A DNA stretch of 9,192 bases from Bacteroidaceae bacterium (GTDB taxonomy: Bacteria > Bacteroidota > Bacteroidia > Bacteroidales > Bacteroidaceae), in NCBI GenBank assembly GCA_017961965.1, contig JAGCWG010000566.1, positions 1-9,192 of the forward strand, given 5' to 3'. The first letter of the stretch is position 1. The number at the start of each line of letters is the position of its first letter. The notes beneath the pieces are model-generated. The model was given only the letters and a program-made list of their open reading frames with translations, was not told where the DNA came from and made no database searches. Shown here piece by piece: positions 7,397-9,192 of the stretch. The translations under genes were made by a program, and so were the position numbers.

Positions 7397-7468
7397 AACA
7401 TAAAAACTAAAGAACTTACAAACCTACAAACTTACAAACTCAAAAACTAAAGAACTTACAAACTCAGA
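7397..7468 (+). repeat. Tandem octamer array before the S46 peptidase gene
   Basis: Nine 8-base blocks in register: AACATAAA, AACTAAAG, AACTTACA, AACCTACA, AACTTACA, AACTCAAA, AACTAAAG, AACTTACA, AACTCAGA. They share the consensus of the array before speA and end 5 bases before the ATG at 7474. A 22-base stretch (7402-7423) recurs exactly at 7442-7463, a 40-base or five-block offset, which suggests a past block duplication. No reverse-oriented copies and no TAnnTTTG promoter box are seen in the spacer 7304-7473. The remaining bases 7343-7396 show nothing I can name. Confidence 0.85.
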
Positions 7469-7473
7469 CTAAT

Positions 7474-9192
7474 ATGAAAAAATTATTCACAAGCATGTTT
7501 CTTGCAGCAAGTACCATTTTCCTTGCAGGCTCTGCCAAGGCAGACGAGGGAATGTGGGTAGTAGGAAACATATCTGCAAGTACAGACTCTGTACTTCACA
7601 GCCTAGGACTTGAACTTACTGCCGAGCAGCTTTATTCTGCTGATGCCCCTTCACTCAGCAATGTTGTCGTTCAGTTTGGCGGCTTCTGTTCCGGTGCTGT
7701 CGTTTCACCAAATGGACTTGTATTTACTAACCACCATTGTGGATTTGGTTCTATACAGAGCAACTCTTCCGTTAAGCATGACTATCTCAAGAATGGTTTC
7801 ATTGCTAAGAGCTATAAGGAAGAACTTCCTAATGAGGGTCTCTACGTACTTTTCCATATCAAGACAGTTGATGTAACTGACAAGATTCTCGGACAGATTC
7901 CTGCTGACGTTACAGGCGAAGCACGTGCACACATGATAGATTCTCTTGCTCTCGATATTGAGAATATCGTTAATTGCCAGAATGAGGGTCTTCAGGGCGA
8001 AGTAAGCCCATTCTACAAGGGTTCTAAGTATTTCCTCAGCGTATATCAGCGTTATGATGATGTACGCCTCGTATGCGCACCTCCACAGTGTCTCGGTAAG
8101 TACGGTGGTGATACTGACAACTGGATGTGGCCACGTCAGACTTGTGACTTCTCAGTGTTCCGTATCTATGCTGGCAAGGATAACCGTCCTGCAGCATATT
8201 CTAAGGACAATGTACCTTTCAAGCCTCTTACTTATGCCAAGGTATCTACTCAGGGATTCAAGGAAGGTGACTACGTCATGACAATGGGTTATCCTGGCTC
8301 TACAGACCGTTACCTCAGTAGCTATGGTATCTGGAACACTATGCGTTGCACAAATGATGTGCGCTATCAGGTGCGTGGTGTTAAACTTGACATCATCAAT
8401 GCTGCAATGCGTTCAAGCGATGCCCTCCGTATCATGTATGCATCAAAGCAAGCAAGCAGTTCAAACTACTGGAAATTCTCACTTGGTCAGAACACTGCAC
8501 TCGACAATCTCAAGGTGCTTGACGAGAAGCGTGCTCTTGAGGCTCAGATACAGAAGTGGGTTATGGAAGATACCGTTGCACGTCGTCAGTACGTTGGTAT
8601 CCTCGATTCTCTCAAGGTTATCTATGAGCGCAATTACAATGTTACATATACTCGCAACCTCTTTGTTGAGTCATTCATAAGCGGTTCAGATATTCTTAAC
8701 TTCGTCCTCTACCGCAATATGTACGGTACTTACGCAGGTGACAAGCCTTTTGGTGAGCGTGCTGCACAGGCTTACAAGGACCTTGATGTCACTACTGATA
8801 AGAAGGTGTTTGCTGCACTTTTGAAGAACTACCTCGACAAGGTACCAGAGGAGCGTTTCAAGCCAAAGGATATCGTCCATGAGATTGACTCTGCCTTCGG
8901 TGGTAATGTTGATGCATACGTTGATGCACTCTACGACAAGTCTGTATTCTCAAAGCCAGAATCACTTACGGGCTATACTCAGTTCTCTGAGGTGGCAAAG
9001 GACCCAATGGTTGACTTCGCCATGTCACTTGCCCAGCTTCTTGGTGACCTCTACTTGGGAAGCAGTACTTACGAGTATGAGCGTCTTCTCGGTGATGCAC
9101 TCCGTGAGATGAATCATTCAAAGGATTATTATCCAGATGCAAACTTCACTCTTCGTATGAGCTATGGTGTGTTTGAGCCTATCAATTTTGCA
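7474..9192 (+). CDS. S46 family dipeptidyl-peptidase (DPP7/DPP11 type), partial
   Basis: Exported serine exopeptidase that removes dipeptides from the N-terminus of peptides in the periplasm or at the cell surface, feeding peptide nutrition. The reading frame stays open through all 573 codons to the window edge; the family is usually about 700-720 residues, so roughly the last fifth is missing. A signal peptide (MKK, hydrophobic core, cleavage probably after Ala23 in AKA-DEG) is followed by the chymotrypsin-like half: FGGFCSG, then catalytic His88 in TNHHCGFGS, and GGDTDNWMWPRQTCDFS, where Asn216-Trp217 correspond to the substrate N-terminus binding pair and Asp225 to the catalytic aspartate of the family. 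GYPGSTDRY (272-280) is also typical. The alpha-helical insert follows. The catalytic serine and the Gly/Arg position that separates DPP7 from DPP11 lie beyond the window, so specificity is undecided. The octamer array forms its leader. Confidence 0.93.
   Translation, partial: MKKLFTSMFLAASTIFLAGSAKADEGMWVVGNISASTDSVLHSLGLELTAEQLYSADAPSLSNVVVQFGGFCSGAVVSPNGLVFTNHHCGFGSIQSNSSVKHDYLKNGFIAKSYKEELPNEGLYVLFHIKTVDVTDKILGQIPADVTGEARAHMIDSLALDIENIVNCQNEGLQGEVSPFYKGSKYFLSVYQRYDDVRLVCAPPQCLGKYGGDTDNWMWPRQTCDFSVFRIYAGKDNRPAAYSKDNVPFKPLTYAKVSTQGFKEGDYVMTMGYPGSTDRYLSSYGIWNTMRCTNDVRYQVRGVKLDIINAAMRSSDALRIMYASKQASSSNYWKFSLGQNTALDNLKVLDEKRALEAQIQKWVMEDTVARRQYVGILDSLKVIYERNYNVTYTRNLFVESFISGSDILNFVLYRNMYGTYAGDKPFGERAAQAYKDLDVTTDKKVFAALLKNYLDKVPEERFKPKDIVHEIDSAFGGNVDAYVDALYDKSVFSKPESLTGYTQFSEVAKDPMVDFAMSLAQLLGDLYLGSSTYEYERLLGDALREMNHSKDYYPDANFTLRMSYGVFEPINFA

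Overview
The window looks like chromosomal housekeeping DNA from a Bacteroidales bacterium, most likely a Prevotella or close relative. The reasons are: the arginine decarboxylase and topoisomerase I are of the Bacteroidetes type; an S46 dipeptidyl-peptidase, typical of this phylum, sits at the right end; no gene has a clear Shine-Dalgarno sequence and the leaders are A-rich; and a Bacteroidetes-type -7 promoter box (TACCTTTG) lies ahead of topA. The genus is an inference from protein resemblance. All six genes I can support are on the + strand.

Layout: 21-701 encodes a secreted SGNH-fold hydrolase. A spacer with hairpins and the topA promoter follows (702-812). topA (813-3155, DNA topoisomerase I) is followed after 24 bases by aroK (3180-3707, shikimate kinase, TTG start), so the two are probably co-transcribed. 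A 159-base spacer made almost wholly of 8-base repeats in inverted and direct orientation leads to speA (3867-5762, biosynthetic arginine decarboxylase). An apparent intrinsic terminator separates speA from a MOP-superfamily polysaccharide flippase (5834-7303). A 170-base spacer with a GC-rich REP-like palindrome and a second 8-base repeat array leads to an S46 serine dipeptidyl-peptidase (7474 to the window edge), cut off before its catalytic serine.

The genes do not form one pathway. They cover DNA supercoiling (topA), aromatic amino-acid precursors (aroK), polyamine synthesis (speA), envelope glycan export (flippase) and exported hydrolases (SGNH, S46), the last fitting an organism that feeds on peptides and glycans.

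The least ordinary feature is between the genes. Degenerate tandem octamers with consensus about AACTYAMA run to within 4-5 bases of the start codons of speA and the S46 gene, and a possible remnant lies in the same position ahead of the SGNH gene. In the aroK-speA spacer the same octamer also occurs in reverse orientation, giving an imperfect 40-base inverted repeat. I see no defence system, CRISPR array, insertion sequence, tRNA or rRNA.
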